Source: Neospora caninum Liverpool (taxonomy: Eukaryota > Apicomplexa > Conoidasida > Eucoccidiorida > Sarcocystidae). Taken from it: 64,000 bases of DNA. Every line of letters begins with the position of its first letter. The first letter of the stretch is position 1. This document shows positions 1 to 12,369 of this stretch, in pieces. The translations under genes and the position numbers were made by a program. A model generated the notes under the pieces. It worked only from the letters and a program-made list of their open reading frames with translations. It was not told the DNA's origin and did not search any database. The stretch is taken from NCBI RefSeq assembly GCF_000208865.1, contig NC_018390.1, forward strand, positions 4,668,270 to 4,732,269, written 5' to 3'.

Positions 1-1675
1 TGACACGGAAAAAATCAAAGACACTTCAGAGACACACCGCCACTACGGAAACCTTTTTCAGCGCGTGGACGAACTCAATACAACGCAAATATACCAACCC
101 ACATTAGGGAGGGAAGGACTAATACGTGATAAACAGCCTCCCAAAACGACCACTGAAGCAGAACAAATATTCCCTCCTTGCGTGCATGCGCGTTCACTAT
201 AGCTGCAACCCAGTTATGTCGAACTCGCGGACGCAGTGTTCTTTTCGGCAAACAAGTAAAAACACGTTCATCCATATACATGTGTTTCCATCCACCGTTC
301 GCTATATCGACGCGTCCTCAGCGAAAAGATTACATCACTGGCTTCCAAACCGTGTATTTATGGTGCAAACCCGCGTCATGTCACCGACTGTGCACCGCCG
401 TTCGTTTGCTGCGGACTCAAACTATCGTGGTTCTTTGCCGTTGTAGAACCCTTGGAACGACATACGGCGCTCATAAGTTGCAGCTCTCCCAATCTCGAAA
501 TAAACTTGAAAGACAATGCTAGCAACCCACGCTCCCCGGCACGAGCTGTGTGGTCCTTTGTTGCATTCATTCTCAGGCTTCTGCCGTCGGTGAACAAGAA
601 AACAATGCACTAGCTTCTGTCATATTCTCCCTCTGGAATGCGTGCCTGTAAGAGTTTTCTGAATGCAAGACTTTTACTGACCCGCCGGACTGAGGTGAAG
701 ACGGTCGCTCAAGCCTCACAAACCATGCCGCTTCGGCGTAGACTGTTGATCAACACATCCAGCAGCTGCCAAAGATCGAACTAACGATTCCGGGACTCGA
801 TAAGTAGGTATACGCATTCCGGACAAGGAACAAATTCATTAGCCCTGGCAACTACAAGTACCCGTGGATCGTCTCCGCTGCTCATATCCTAGATACACCA
901 TCTACCCATACGGACACTGGAAGTTCCCACGTTTTGTCCGACCCCCACAAGATGCCAGTCGGAGCCAAAAGACGCCGGAATGCAGCGACCGCCACACCCC
1001 GTGAACCTTTTTCCAGAGACGGAACTCGAAACAGGGCGTGGTGCTGTTCTCTGCTTCTGCTTCCCTCACGAGAACGTAATTTCTCGGACATTCACAGTCA
1101 AAGTTATGCCAAAGAAAGCCAGTTTACAAACTTTAGACACGGAGGCGGGCCTCATGAATGGCGGCGCCATCCCGCCCCACCCGCTTGAGAACCCAAGCAC
1201 TAACGGTAACTCGACACGAGATAGCTAGAGCGCCTGCTGCCCCTTATGTATGGGAAGAAGGCGGCGAGTACGAGAACTGAGATTCAGGTTGCGGGCCTAT
1301 ATACGGCTGCAAAGCCGTCTCCTCACGTTTCCCAAGCCTGCACACAGTAAGGTGTGTGCACTCCCTATCGTGAAGGACAGCAGAGCAGTTGGGGCTTGTA
1401 CGTCGGATTCTTCCGTTCTCGCGTTGCTAGCGAGGCACTGATTACATCCGAAAACCGGAGCGCCTCTCTGAAGCCGTCACATACTTTTCGTAACTAAAAA
1501 AAGGCCGCATAGCAATTAAACGAGACGATCGCATGCCCCGCTCTACAACGTCAAAACAATACCGAGTACCATGAGCTACCATGTTGGAACACTTTCTCAA
1601 GTCTCGGCCGCGGCCTCAGGGATTACGGGTTCCAAATACGATGCCCAGAGCCTGCTCTCATCGAGGGCAAGGTAC
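1..1675. other. No gene identified; left-edge non-coding stretch
   Basis: Only short, overlapping open frames on both strands are present. None has flanking splice signals plus a coherent protein pattern. It lies downstream of the minus-strand membrane-protein gene that ends at 1676, so part of it is probably that gene's 3' UTR. I see no repeat array, RNA gene or recognisable domain here. Confidence 0.5.
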
Positions 1676-3982
1676 TTAGTTGTTCTCGTCTTCCTCTCCT
1701 TCGGATGCCATGTCCTCACTCTCATCTTCGTCCTCCTCGTGTTGCTCAGCCTTCCGTTTCTGCCAGTTCCACGCTTCGCTCCCTTGGACTGCGCGCTGCG
1801 CCTTCAGCTTGAGAAACTCTGCATTTTTATATGGCAACACCCACACCCGACACACGGCAAGTCTATCACACGACTAGATCGGAGACGTGTAACCCAGCCG
1901 CTGCTTAGAAACGTAACAAGGGACTGCCTCGAGGCCGACGATACAATGAACCGTAGAGTTCCTGTTACCTGGATCTTTCATAAGCTGGGCAAGAGCTTGG
2001 TACGTGAATCGCCGATCTGCGAACTGTTCTGGTGTCATGGTATTCGAGCAGTACATGTGTTGGGGAGGCGACACTGCAAAATCAGACCACAGCACATGAC
2101 CGTTCGGCACGTTGCCCCAGTAGAGAACCCTGGACAGTCTGAACAGTCACTCAAACAAGCTGCCATCTGGGAAACTGCCAAAGCTCTAGCCACTAAATGG
2201 GAGCATTGTTTTGTGCACCGAGGCATCGAACCCGATTGCTCCCTGCGGCTTCACCCTTGAACATAAGGCACAGGCCTCCACAAAAGAGTCAAAGTAACCA
2301 TTACATTCACAACAAATCAGCAGTCTCATATAGAACAGATTTTGTCCTGTAAGCCACCAAGTGGTCTCTGAGTGTGTCCCTTGGAGCGGGATGTACCAGC
2401 GAAGGGTGCCCGATTGTGGACTGGAGACGAACCAGGAGGAAGCATCGGTAGGATACACCACTGACATACCCTCGATTTCTCTCTCCTTCTTGTACAGCCA
2501 AAGACCTCGTACGACAGTCATTGCCAGAAGAAGAGCAATGGCCGCGAAGCCGGTTAGAAAGGCACACTCAGTGTGGGGCCACGCAACGGCCCTGTCCAGG
2601 TACTCGGCCACGCGTAGATGACCCGCCTCTCTGAGTGCGTCCGCCGCTTGTGCGAGAAAGGGAGTCTGAAAACAAAGTGGAAAAAATCCAAGCAAAAAAG
2701 GAGAGCACGTGCATGAACAGTCTTTCTGCCACTGGAACAACGAGAAGGTGAACCGTCTCGAGTAGTCGATAGAGAGGGTACGGTGCAGAGCTTGGTAGGA
2801 CGATTGAACTGCTCAGATGGCCTATAACTCAGTCACAGGAACCATCTGTCTACCCTGCGGCAGCGAAGCGCTAGACACTCACTAGCAGTCTAACGACCTA
2901 CCACCTCAAGCGCGCGGGAAAGACCCAAACGAGGGGCGTGATCAAGCACGAAGCCAATGTACTCCTGTAGGGGGTGATTCGACGGAAGGGAGAGGTGAGC
3001 AATTCCAGCTGCACAGGCGACCACAAGGGACACTTTGAAAACAGGGTTTCCCAAGGCAGGCAACGAATTCCGTCTGAAGGGTGTAAATCCTCGCATCCCC
3101 TTGCACTGTGATATCCTCCATGACCCCCCCTCAGGACTAGCGGCTTCTGGAGATGCACCGCCTCGTCCACGCCTCCCAGTGAAACGGAACTGCCATAGAA
3201 TGGGTGTCCCCCGCAGGTGATACTGCAAGGAACGACGAGTTCAGGGAAAACTTTGACGTCGCACTAGCAGCCCATTTCACAAACAACAGACCCAAACAAG
3301 TCCCGACGCACCATTTGTGACTGATGCTGTGGCAAATTGCGTGCGGGCTCAGCTGTACCTTCACAACAAACGGAATATATGAGTAAGATCTCGAGCTTTT
3401 CGTGCAAGCAGGAACGTGGCATGGCACGCTGAAACCTGTGCAATCTGATCTAGCAGTTTTGTCTCCTGAGAGGTTCGGTTTCCCAGAAATGCTGAGTGGT
3501 ATCTTTTTTCTTCCTGCCATCCCCCCCCCCCCCCACACTAGGGCAATTATAGAAATAAAGGCTTCGGCCACAGAGTTACATGCAATGCACGTTCCGGATA
3601 CAGCCTGTGCAGTACATAGCTCACCAGCGGTGACCACCACGATTACGGACAAGAGCAGGCCGAAGAGGAAGTTAACAAGGGCGCTTATAGGGAGATGCGA
3701 CCCTCCTCTGTGATGCACCACTGATCCGCCTGGAAGCTGTTTTCCGCCGTTTTTCGTTTGGGGTTGTTGCATGTCTCGCGTAGCGAACCCCCTCGTCGAC
3801 GAAGCATCTCCCCTCGTCGACGAAGCATCTCCCCTCTGGTCGTTGTTCGAAGTACTGTTGTCAGATGCGGATGGGGCCGTAGTTCTACGCGTCGTCGAAC
3901 CAGAGTCTCGAGGAGACCGAACCCCTGACTGGCTCTGGGGAGCCGGTGCCTGAGATTGGGAGGAAATGGTGGCAGATGTCAT
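1676..3982 (-). CDS. Unrecognised multi-pass membrane protein with acidic C-terminal tail
   Basis: No family recognised. Seen in the sequence: a first exon (3982 to about 3625) opens with ATG, encodes a Ser/Thr/Arg-rich disordered stretch with a duplicated GDASSTR block, then a hydrophobic segment (ALVNFLFGLLLSVIVVVTA) and a consensus GTGAGC donor. Later exons join in phase: one ending at 2905 with a second hydrophobic segment (FKVSLVVACAAGIAHL), 2358-2665 with a third (FAAIALLLAMTVV) followed by basic WLYKK, 1894-2129 (WGNVPNGHVLWSDF), and a terminal exon 1676-1818 whose frame ends in a run of Glu/Asp. The junction between the first exon and the one ending at 2905 is unresolved, so a small exon may be missing. 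The pattern suggests a membrane protein with a soluble, acidic C-terminus, but which side of the membrane it faces is unknown. Confidence 0.55.
3790..3831. repeat. Tandem duplication of a 21-bp unit in coding sequence
   Basis: Two perfect copies of a 21-bp unit (3790-3810 and 3811-3831) containing GTCGAC. In the minus-strand membrane-protein gene the length is in frame and encodes the seven-residue block GDASSTR twice, in a disordered N-terminal region. This looks like a recent in-frame slippage or unequal-exchange event and could be length-polymorphic among isolates. Confidence 0.9.
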
Positions 3983-6365
3983 TGTTTGGAAGCTGTCTGC
4001 GGGAGGGGGTGAACGACGGAACTTTTGATGACGTTGGTTTATTGACGAATGCTACTGAAGTAAAAATTTTACTGTAGACAAGAAGACGGGATGGCCAGAG
4101 CAAATAAGCTGGTTTGCACCGGAGAGACCAGAGTGGAGAAACTTTCGGAACAGACACACACAAGGAAAAATAAGCGCGGCGACAACAGCAGAAGGCGAGA
4201 AGAAAAGACTGTCCAAGAAGCCACACACTTCGAGACAAGATCCCTCTGGGGTGATGTTTATCCCCTTCACAGAGTTTCGCAAGGAGTAACTTTCTGGAAC
4301 TTGAGTGTGCACACGAAAAAACCATCGGTTGTTACCTCGTTGCAAGCGACTGTGTGCTGCTACTCTCCTAGTTACTAAGCTGCTTGGTAGCGGTATGCAC
4401 ATCTGCGTTATGTTGTGCGGGAGAAGTGGCTGTACCCGGCTGGTCTGAATAACACGAGTTTTCTCCAGCGGGTGGTAAGTGCAACGCTCGCATCGTTCTC
4501 CACATACGGATTATCGCTGCGGTGGTACCACACTTCTCTCTCATGGGAAATTTGGACAGGCAGTTCCGCACATGTATTTTCGGCAGTTGAAATTGCTCCC
4601 TTTATCACAAATGCGTAGAAATAGAAAAACTATAGAAAAAATTATCAGGAGCAACAACGATAACAATGGAAAAATTGTTCTTCGCGTCTGCCAAGCAATT
4701 TTGAACTGGTAGAGGAATGCATTAGGGTACCTGTCTGCTTTCACCTAAAACGAAGCTGACAAATATTTGCTTTATAATGGACCAGTTTTCTGCGTTTTGG
4801 AAGACGCTGCAAGTCTGTCCTAGTATGCTGCCGAAAAAGTTGCTCTTTTTATTCCATGACGGTGGCCGGCAACCCTCGGTGCTCCGCGGAGGCACCAGCA
4901 CACCGGAGATGTGCTTCCCCGTAGACTGAAACTTTTTTCCGCGTTCGCATTTGCGTTAGCGTGGTAAGGAAATGGTTCCACTCGGTACAACTCTACGAAT
5001 TCGAGACAAACCTTCGCTTCTCTCGTTAGCAGTGGCGGGACCGGCAAGCGGTTCGCCAGACACATGCACACACCCGACAGACGTAATCTTCCACAGACAG
5101 CTATTACTCCTGCTTGATAAGAAAGACGCCGGCTGGCCACGCAAGACAGGAGAAGATGGTTTCAGTACGTTCGCCGATCCGCTTTATACACCTCTTCTCA
5201 AGTGGGATGTGTCTCTGCTGCTGCACCACTCAGAGGCGTTACGCAGCACGGAAAACTGCAAGCGGTCCAACACTCAATCCGTTCAGTGCGAACGAGAGAG
5301 CCAGCTCAGCACGGTAATTCACAAAAACACAGATACGAACCCGCACAAGGCTCACGTGGTACAAGTCAGTAGTTATGTTGTGCTTGGTTCAACGATAATC
5401 GTTCTTCGCTGGGCTGTGACTCCGTATACTCACGTGGACCGTGGCACACTGGTCTCTAATTGACACATCCATGGCTGTTGCTGCGCAGACAGCTGATGAA
5501 ACAGCAGTGCTGCGAAAAACACACGATGCTCCCTAAGACTCATGCCAACAGCCGAGAGCTGGCCACTTTCAGCAAATGGTACAACATGAGAACGCAGCAC
5601 CCTAACGCGCGTTGATGGCATTATGTTTGCCAGGGGGCTTCACTGGGCCACTCTCTACGGGACAGTCTTCGGTGTGCAATTGCTTGGTGAAAAACTAGCT
5701 TGTTGACGCTCGTGAAGCTGCGCCTTTACACTCCACAGTGTGTGTCAAAACAAACAGATCGATGACTGCCTGGTTGCAAATCTGATTCTCCTCTACAACT
5801 CTGCCGATGTCGTCAGTGAGCCCTTCCACGGAGCCTCTTTTTTCACAAGCACTGTCCTACTCGAGGTTGTTTCGGAGGTATTTTAGGGCTGAAGTCAGCT
5901 ATGATCTTCATAACCGAAACGCAATAGGTGTTTTGGATCAGAGCTGCAGACGTGTTCAGCCACTTAGGGCATCCAGCCCTGCGAAGAGTGGCTCATGACA
6001 GTGGATTCAGTACCTTCGTGGGACCACGGCGATACCTTCGAGCCTCTTGCTGTCTCTTCGATTCACCCGGCGGAAAAATTCCCTACACGGATGAGGCGGA
6101 AATGCCCCACTTCACCCGCTCCCCAATAGAGGACTAGAAGACACTCTAGTGGTAAAACAGAAATTCCACAAATGACACACTGGCACGACGGTGGCCGCTG
6201 GCCAGCACCTTGATACAAATGGAGTCGCCAAAAATCCGGCCACGGTGACCGCGAATCGCTTGCAGTCCCACTCACACCGAAAAGCAGCGAACAACAGACA
6301 CAGCAAGACTGTCAAAAAACCGTTACAACATCCCTTCGGAATTCTCGCACGGTTTGGACCACCGC
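3983..6365. promoter_or_regulatory. Intergenic: promoter side of the membrane-protein gene, 3' side of the PHRF1-like gene
   Basis: Both flanking genes are on the minus strand, so this stretch should hold the 3' UTR of the PHRF1-like gene (high-coordinate end) and the promoter and 5' UTR of the membrane-protein gene (low-coordinate end). It includes an A/T-rich patch near 4610-4700. No open frame here has convincing splice signals or domain content. Confidence 0.45.
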
Positions 6366-9300
6366 TCAGCTTGGCCCTGCAGACTCCCCAGCATCAGAAG
6401 AGAGGAATGCCTTAGAGACAGCGGCACGAATGATATGCTCGTGCTGTTGCCAGAAGCTGCTGGTTGCAGATTTGTCCATTGGCAGACTGGAGGCATATTT
6501 CTCGGTGAGATCTTCACAGATCTTTCGACATCTTGCCTTGAATTCCAAGCGGTAAGCCTCAAAACTTGACCAACGTTGGGCCTTTAACTGAGGCTTCACA
6601 AGCTGCTTTACGAGGTCAATCTGCATTCAAGAAAAGTTGCAACGCACAACAACTCGGTGGACACACTCCACGTGGTTTTGCTCATTGTATCCACCACCCT
6701 CAGAAACAAGACTACCCTCTAGAGCCCACCTCTGAAATGGACAGAGAACCTCACACGATTGGTAACCGCTGAAGCAACAAAGTAAGCTTACCAGCGCGGA
6801 CGACGGCCTAATCTTTTTCCGCAGGCGCGCTGCGGCAACGGCACCAAGCGACTCGTGACTGTCCGCATCAGTCCCGAGGGCTTCGAAACCTTGGCCTGGT
6901 CGCTTTTTCTGCTCTCCACCTCGACCGCTTGGGGCATCCGGCACAGCCTTTCCCTCAAAAAGTAACACCTGCTTGGACGATCCTCTCTCCGGATGTACGC
7001 CTCCTAAAAAAACACGGGCAAATGCTGCACGTGCTCGTAGTTACGAGTAAAAGAAGCGCATTTTACGCCGGAGTACAAGGTGCGTGAGGAGTCCTGAAAG
7101 ACACTTCATGACCAGAATTTCCTCCGAGCGCCAACAAAGTCTCACCTGGACGGTCAACGCGGGCGGAAGTATTGTGGTGGACCACTGCGTCGGAATCTCC
7201 CTGGCTCCTCTGAAGCGAGTGATGGACACGATATGCCTCTCTGCCACCAATGAGGTGACCCGCATGAGAGAAGCCATCTTTGCCTTCTGATGTGGCAGGA
7301 AAGCCTTCTCGTCCATCTTCCGAATGATGCGAGGCGACGTCCACTTTGTTCCTCCTTTGCTTGCGAAGTAAAATGCCCTCAGCATAATCCGGGTCTTTGC
7401 TACGACCAGGCGCGGGTGCATCGTTCCCGCCGACGGCAGCTACATTTCTGCTACAGTCCCCTTTGGCGATGCCGACAAACGGAGGGGGATTACGAGATGC
7501 AGACACGCCCTTCAACGGAGCAGAGGAAGAAGACACAGACGCATTCGAAGAACAGATTGGTGAAGAATCTCTAGAGGCTGCAGCAGCCAAAGAGGAAGGG
7601 TACGCACCAGGGCGGGCGAAGGCGACACCGGACAGCGCTGAAGCCGGGGTAGCTGACAGTGTGGACCTAGAACCGTTGCAAGTCCCGGACTTGGCGTCCA
7701 GCGCCTTATCTGTGAAAGTGCGTCCGGCCACAGAAACTTCACTCGAATCCGCTGAAATACCTGACTTTGACCGCGTGTCTTCGAAGAAAACAGATTGACA
7801 GTTTGGTGTGTACTGATTATGATCACAGTCCCGATACTCAACAAAACGGGAGCCTGCCGCAGTTTCTGGTCTGCTGGAGACACGTCTGTGGCACGGGGCC
7901 GCCTGGCGTGGCACACCACTGCGTCGATTAGAAACAGAAGAAAATTGCCTGCGTCGCGCGAGCAGAACTGACGAGGGACCAGGAAAATGAATCTGACGTT
8001 TAGGTCGAAATGCGCCACAAGTAAGCATTTCCGTATTGATCGGGATCCGCCGGCGGGGCGGAGGACGCCAGGGCAGCCCAGGAACCGGCTCCGGAGACCC
8101 TGTTGCGACGCCGCAGCCAGACACGGATTCTTTCCTCACCGCTTCTTCGTCCCTGTCCTCATTCGGCGAACTTGGTGCCAAGGTAGCTGGCTGACCCACA
8201 GTCGTGTTCAGACAGTCGCTCGGACCTGGACACCGGGAATACTCCCAGCCCATTTCCACCAGTCTGGTTAAGTGCTTCTCCAGCGTTAAAGCTCTCTGTT
8301 GCTGAAAAGCATCCGCTTGGAGACCTGAGCGGTCGGACGAGGATGCCGACGAGAATGCGGCGCTGCCACCAGCAACAGATGACGAGGAGGAAGACGAAGA
8401 AGATGAAGATGAGCAGTTCGACGACGAAGAAGACGAAACGGACAGGGAAGACGAAGAAGATAAAGACGAAGAGGAAGACGAAGCCGAAGAAGATGAAGAC
8501 GAAGAAGATGAAGACGAAGAGGAAGACGAAGCCGAAGAAGATGAAGACGAAGAAGATGAAGACGAAGAGGAAGACGAAGAAGATGAAGACGAAGAAGATA
8601 AAGACGAAGAGGAAGACAACGAAGAAGACGAAGAGGAAGCAGCCTGCGACAGCGCATGACCTGAAGATGACGATGGCGCTGCAGATGACGAAAGTGAAGT
8701 TGCCGAAGTAGTACATGTAACGGTGCGAGAGGAGGCAGAAGCCGATGACGTACAAGAGGAATGAGCCGATCCCCGTTGTACAATAGAGTCGCCCCAGTTG
8801 AGAATGTCCTCGAGCCAGTGGACTGATGTATCGTCTCCCTGTGGCGTCCCCGCCTTCTGGGGCCCTTGAGCGGGTTCCCCATCGCGATTGCTCTTCCGAG
8901 TAGCCCTTCTACCGCCGTCCTCCGAGGCAGATCCTGATCCTTGAGAAAACGCGTCCACAACATTCCACACACAGCAGAGACGAGGCTGTGCGGAGCTCGC
9001 AGCAACACGACCCTCGCGTCTTGTCATCCTCTCACCCTTCTGGAGTTCACGAGAGCAACCAGATACGGTAGGACACAGGTGCTCCACCCCTCTGGTATAG
9101 TGCTGTACCTACGCCTTCACCAAATCTTGCGTTGTCCTTGTTCCCCCCGGTTGTGACTTTCTCACCTGTCGTTTCCTGTCCTGCCGCGGCAGCCGCAGCA
9201 TCGCTGCGGTCCGTCAGAGGCGGTTTCTCGTCGCCTCCCAAAGTCTGAGCAGTGACCACCCTGTTGTTAGCACGAGTGTCATCGCGCCGCGATTGCAAAG

Positions 9301-10366
9301 ATTGGGTCTCCTCCAACTCTCGCACGTTCGCGCGGTCGCTGGTGGGCCCGTCTGGAAAATCGCTCTCGCTGAGCTCCCTCAGGGACAGCGCCCGCCTTGA
9401 CGTGGCCGAGCGACTTCGCCGCTCTCGGCGGCTCGACACACTCGACCTGCCTTGCCTTCTCTGTGGCCTTCGTCGCAGCCTCCGTCTCGAGTCCACGAAT
9501 CCATTTTCCATGATCTGATGCCGCGGAATCCGCCTGCCCTCTTCATCTATACAGGGGCGACCGGACTCCCGACAGAGTGGACAGATCCACGGCCCGCTGT
9601 GGTCCACGCGAGACGGAAAAAGGATGCAGCACGCGCGATGGTACCGCTCACCGCAGAACTGGTCCTCACACACGAGGATGTTGTCGTCATTGTGGACGTT
9701 CTGACCGCAAGCGGGGCACTTCCCAGATCCATAAACATTTTCGACAAGGGCGATAAGGTCGTCAGAACTATCCTCCTCTAGCTGCGTATTCTTTTGATCC
9801 CGTTTCCGAACTGGTACTAGAGTCTGTCGCTCGCCTGTTCGTGAATAGCGCGCCAACCAGGAGAACCTGGACTTGCACTGGGGGCAAGAATTCTCCCTCG
9901 TGCAACCCCATTTTTCGATGCAGAAATGGTGAAAAACGTGAGTGCAGCCGGAGATCAAGCCGAGAGGCAGAAGAGACGGCGGGGAATATGACAGTAAGCC
10001 GCGTGAAGAACGAGCAGGTGGTGGCAACCGAGACGGATTTCGCTCGGGGCGAAGAGACGTTGAGGAGGAGGATGGATAACGGGAAGACGAAGGATCGCCG
10101 AGAGAGAGTTCTTCAACAGGACTCTCCGAAATCTCGATGAGAACTTCACTCGGCGAGGGTTTCGTGGCAGTTGTGTCATGGCTAGTGTGATGCCCTTCTG
10201 AGCAATGGTCATCTTGGAATTCCCCGAGACACACGCCACATGCGAGGTCTAGATGTAACCGAGAACGTGGCACCACTTCGGGGAAAACCTCCGTCATCAC
10301 ATAGTGCTTCGTCAGGCGCTTCTTCGCCGCAGGTTTGTTCCTGGCAGGCGGTTGTGAAGTCGCCAT
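6366..10366 (-). CDS. PHRF1-like RING and PHD finger protein with SRI-like C-terminus
   Basis: Four exons join in phase (9113-10366, 7146-9039, 6792-7003, 6366-6620) to give about 1204 residues. From the chosen ATG at 10366, a RING begins with C43-x2-C46, but the second half (C141-x-H143-x2-H146-x2-C149 ... C161-PQ-C164) follows only after a 94-residue Ser/Pro-rich insertion. A PHD finger follows (C217-x2-C220 to W260-x-C-x2-C265) with the expected His-Arg-Ala-Cys core. Then comes a low-complexity region with a very long Ser tract. The last exon (about 85 residues: VKQLVKPQLKAQRW, then a Lys/Arg helix) resembles the SRI-type RNA polymerase II CTD-binding helix at the end of PHRF1 and SETD2. 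Established for PHRF1: E3 ligase and PHD reader linked to Pol II. Inferred here: a nuclear chromatin or transcription-linked E3. A start 44 codons upstream (10498) is possible but less likely. The exon 3 acceptor is strong (a run of T then AG). Confidence 0.75.
8375..8640. repeat. GAAGAC/GAAGAT-type low-complexity tract encoding poly-Ser
   Basis: About 265 bp made almost only of GA-rich triplets on the plus strand (TC-rich on the coding minus strand). In frame it encodes a near-continuous Ser run with scattered Ala and Leu inside the PHRF1-like protein. An internal block of about 60 bp (AAGACGAAGCCGAAGAAGAT and its continuation) recurs, suggesting slippage growth. Read in other frames it mimics an acidic or lysine-rich protein, which is an artefact. 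Confidence 0.9.
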
Positions 10367-12369
10367 CACGTCCAAACTCCACAGTCTAGTGTTTCCTTCC
10401 CCGACCGTCTCAAAAACATGACATGCCTCAACAGCGGCAACGTCTGACCGACGCCCATCCCGAGGACAACACGGATGGAAACGGCAACTCGGGTTCAAAT
10501 CAGAACGGAATGAGAAGCGAAAGTATTCTTGTGTCTCTACCGGTCAAAGGCAGAGACAAATACGAATCAACGAAAGGTCAAACATGAGGCGAACTTGACT
10601 GAACTACAGGGCCTTGCTTTCCCGAGCCAGCTGAAGCGTCGCGTGGCAACTCGTGGCCGTACTATAATTCCTCGAGGAAGATGCAGAGGGCAGTCTACGT
10701 AAATGAGAAGGGAACATCCGCAAAAAAGGCAAGAGCAGCTACGAAGACATCACCGACCAGCTCAGAAAGGAACTACTCATTTCATTGGTCGCCTGAACGC
10801 GGATACTAACGCGCAAAATCGCGCTGTCGTGACAGTTCGTTTCCTACTTCTGTCAGGCAGCTCTTTTTTCCGCGACGAATCTGGACGAGTGCGGCAGCTG
10901 CTGCAGAGAGCTATGGCATGTAGATCTCTATAGGAGAACACGCGTTTCTCCTCTTACCCTTTTTAAACCTTAAGCGAAACTCGCATATGGCCGGCGCATG
11001 TGAAGAGACACTGCGGGTGTGGACTCTACTTGAATATAAAGGGCCTCTCCCTTCAACTCTTTAACTCCCCGTGCTCCCCGCCTTCCACGTGTCCGCGATG
11101 TTTGTGACCCCCCCTCCCCCCCCGACTGTAGTGCGATAGGCAACCGTAACAGTGGTACGTGTGGTCTGTGACAGTACCAGAGAAACGCGGTTTAAGTGAC
11201 GCAGTAGAAGGGTCCATCATTACGAATCCACCCCAGATGTGTATTTCATACGCCATACAATTGTCTGTGTTGCTTGCGAATTCCGTGCTAGATGCAGAGC
11301 GGTAATTCTGCACTTCTCGTGTTGGCGGATAGGGAACCACGCCTGGTATGTATGATGATACATGGTCGTGGCTGGGTTGCTGGCCTAGAGAGATATGGAC
11401 GACGGGCTAGCCGGTGGCTGTTCCGATGTGCCGCCCTCTAGGAGCCTGCTAGTGGTGGTGGCAGCAGTACGTCGCAAAGGCTTTCAAAAATGCCGTGTTT
11501 TTAGTAATCAAGAACAACTTCTACGACTTCCTCCCTGTGGCGCAGTTCTCCTTGGGAATGATGATCCCTTTTTTTCGAGTCATGCTATTTCCGAGAAACG
11601 GGCGCGTCGCAATGCATAATCGATGTTGTCGTGTGAATTCCGCCTGATCTCTGCATATAATTTATGGGCACACCAGAAAGTGATCACATCGCTGCTGCTG
11701 CCGTCCAACAGCCTCGTCTTTTCTGAGTGCTAGGGGCACCGAAACGTCCACGACCACCGTTAATCATGCAGTTCGTACGATTTGGATTTGGTGTAGTGAC
11801 TTGGTGAGCACGGTGCCCGCACTTAGGGCTTTAGCCCCGATTGCATAAGTACTCGCGAAACAGGTTTGGTGACACGATTCTCATTTGTTTCCCCCCTGAA
11901 AACGTCCAGATATTTCCGCTCGCGGACGCAAAGTGATTCCGGTTAACGTTGTGTACAAATCTGGCAACAGGTACTTCTTTTGTTGCGGCACGGTACTGTT
12001 GGCCTAGCTGTACAGTGACTCTTGTTCGTAACCTCCTCACTCGGAAGCTTTCCCCATAGGAAACGCGAGACGTTTCTCCTCTTGAGCGTTCAAACGTTTG
12101 CAAGAGTTCAGTCTCCAGTCTTCTATGACATGACCTACTGTTTCCCATTCCTGAACGACGAATCGTGGCATTCTTTTTCGGACGTTGGCAAAACGCAGGC
12201 TTTCCCTGTTGCACTTTGTACATCTTCCTTCGGAACTTGTTTTCAAGAGTCACTGTGCTCTCTTCTTGACGTTCGAAGGCAAAAGAAAGCCTGACTGGTT
12301 TAGGGCGGGGTTATTTCACCTTCCCTTCGTTTCACTCTTTAAAACCGTGCCCCGTCTGCCCGGTGGACC
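10367..12369. promoter_or_regulatory. Divergent intergenic region between the PHRF1-like gene and a secreted-protein gene
   Basis: The flanking genes are transcribed away from each other, so both promoters should lie in these 2 kb. Short frames occur on both strands without matching splice signals. I see a C-rich tract near 11108-11121 but no motif I would name with confidence. Confidence 0.5.

Noticed and set aside
8343..8711. Lysine/methionine-rich plus-strand frame resembling a basic repeat protein
   Set aside because: It is the poly-Ser tract of the PHRF1-like gene read in another frame.
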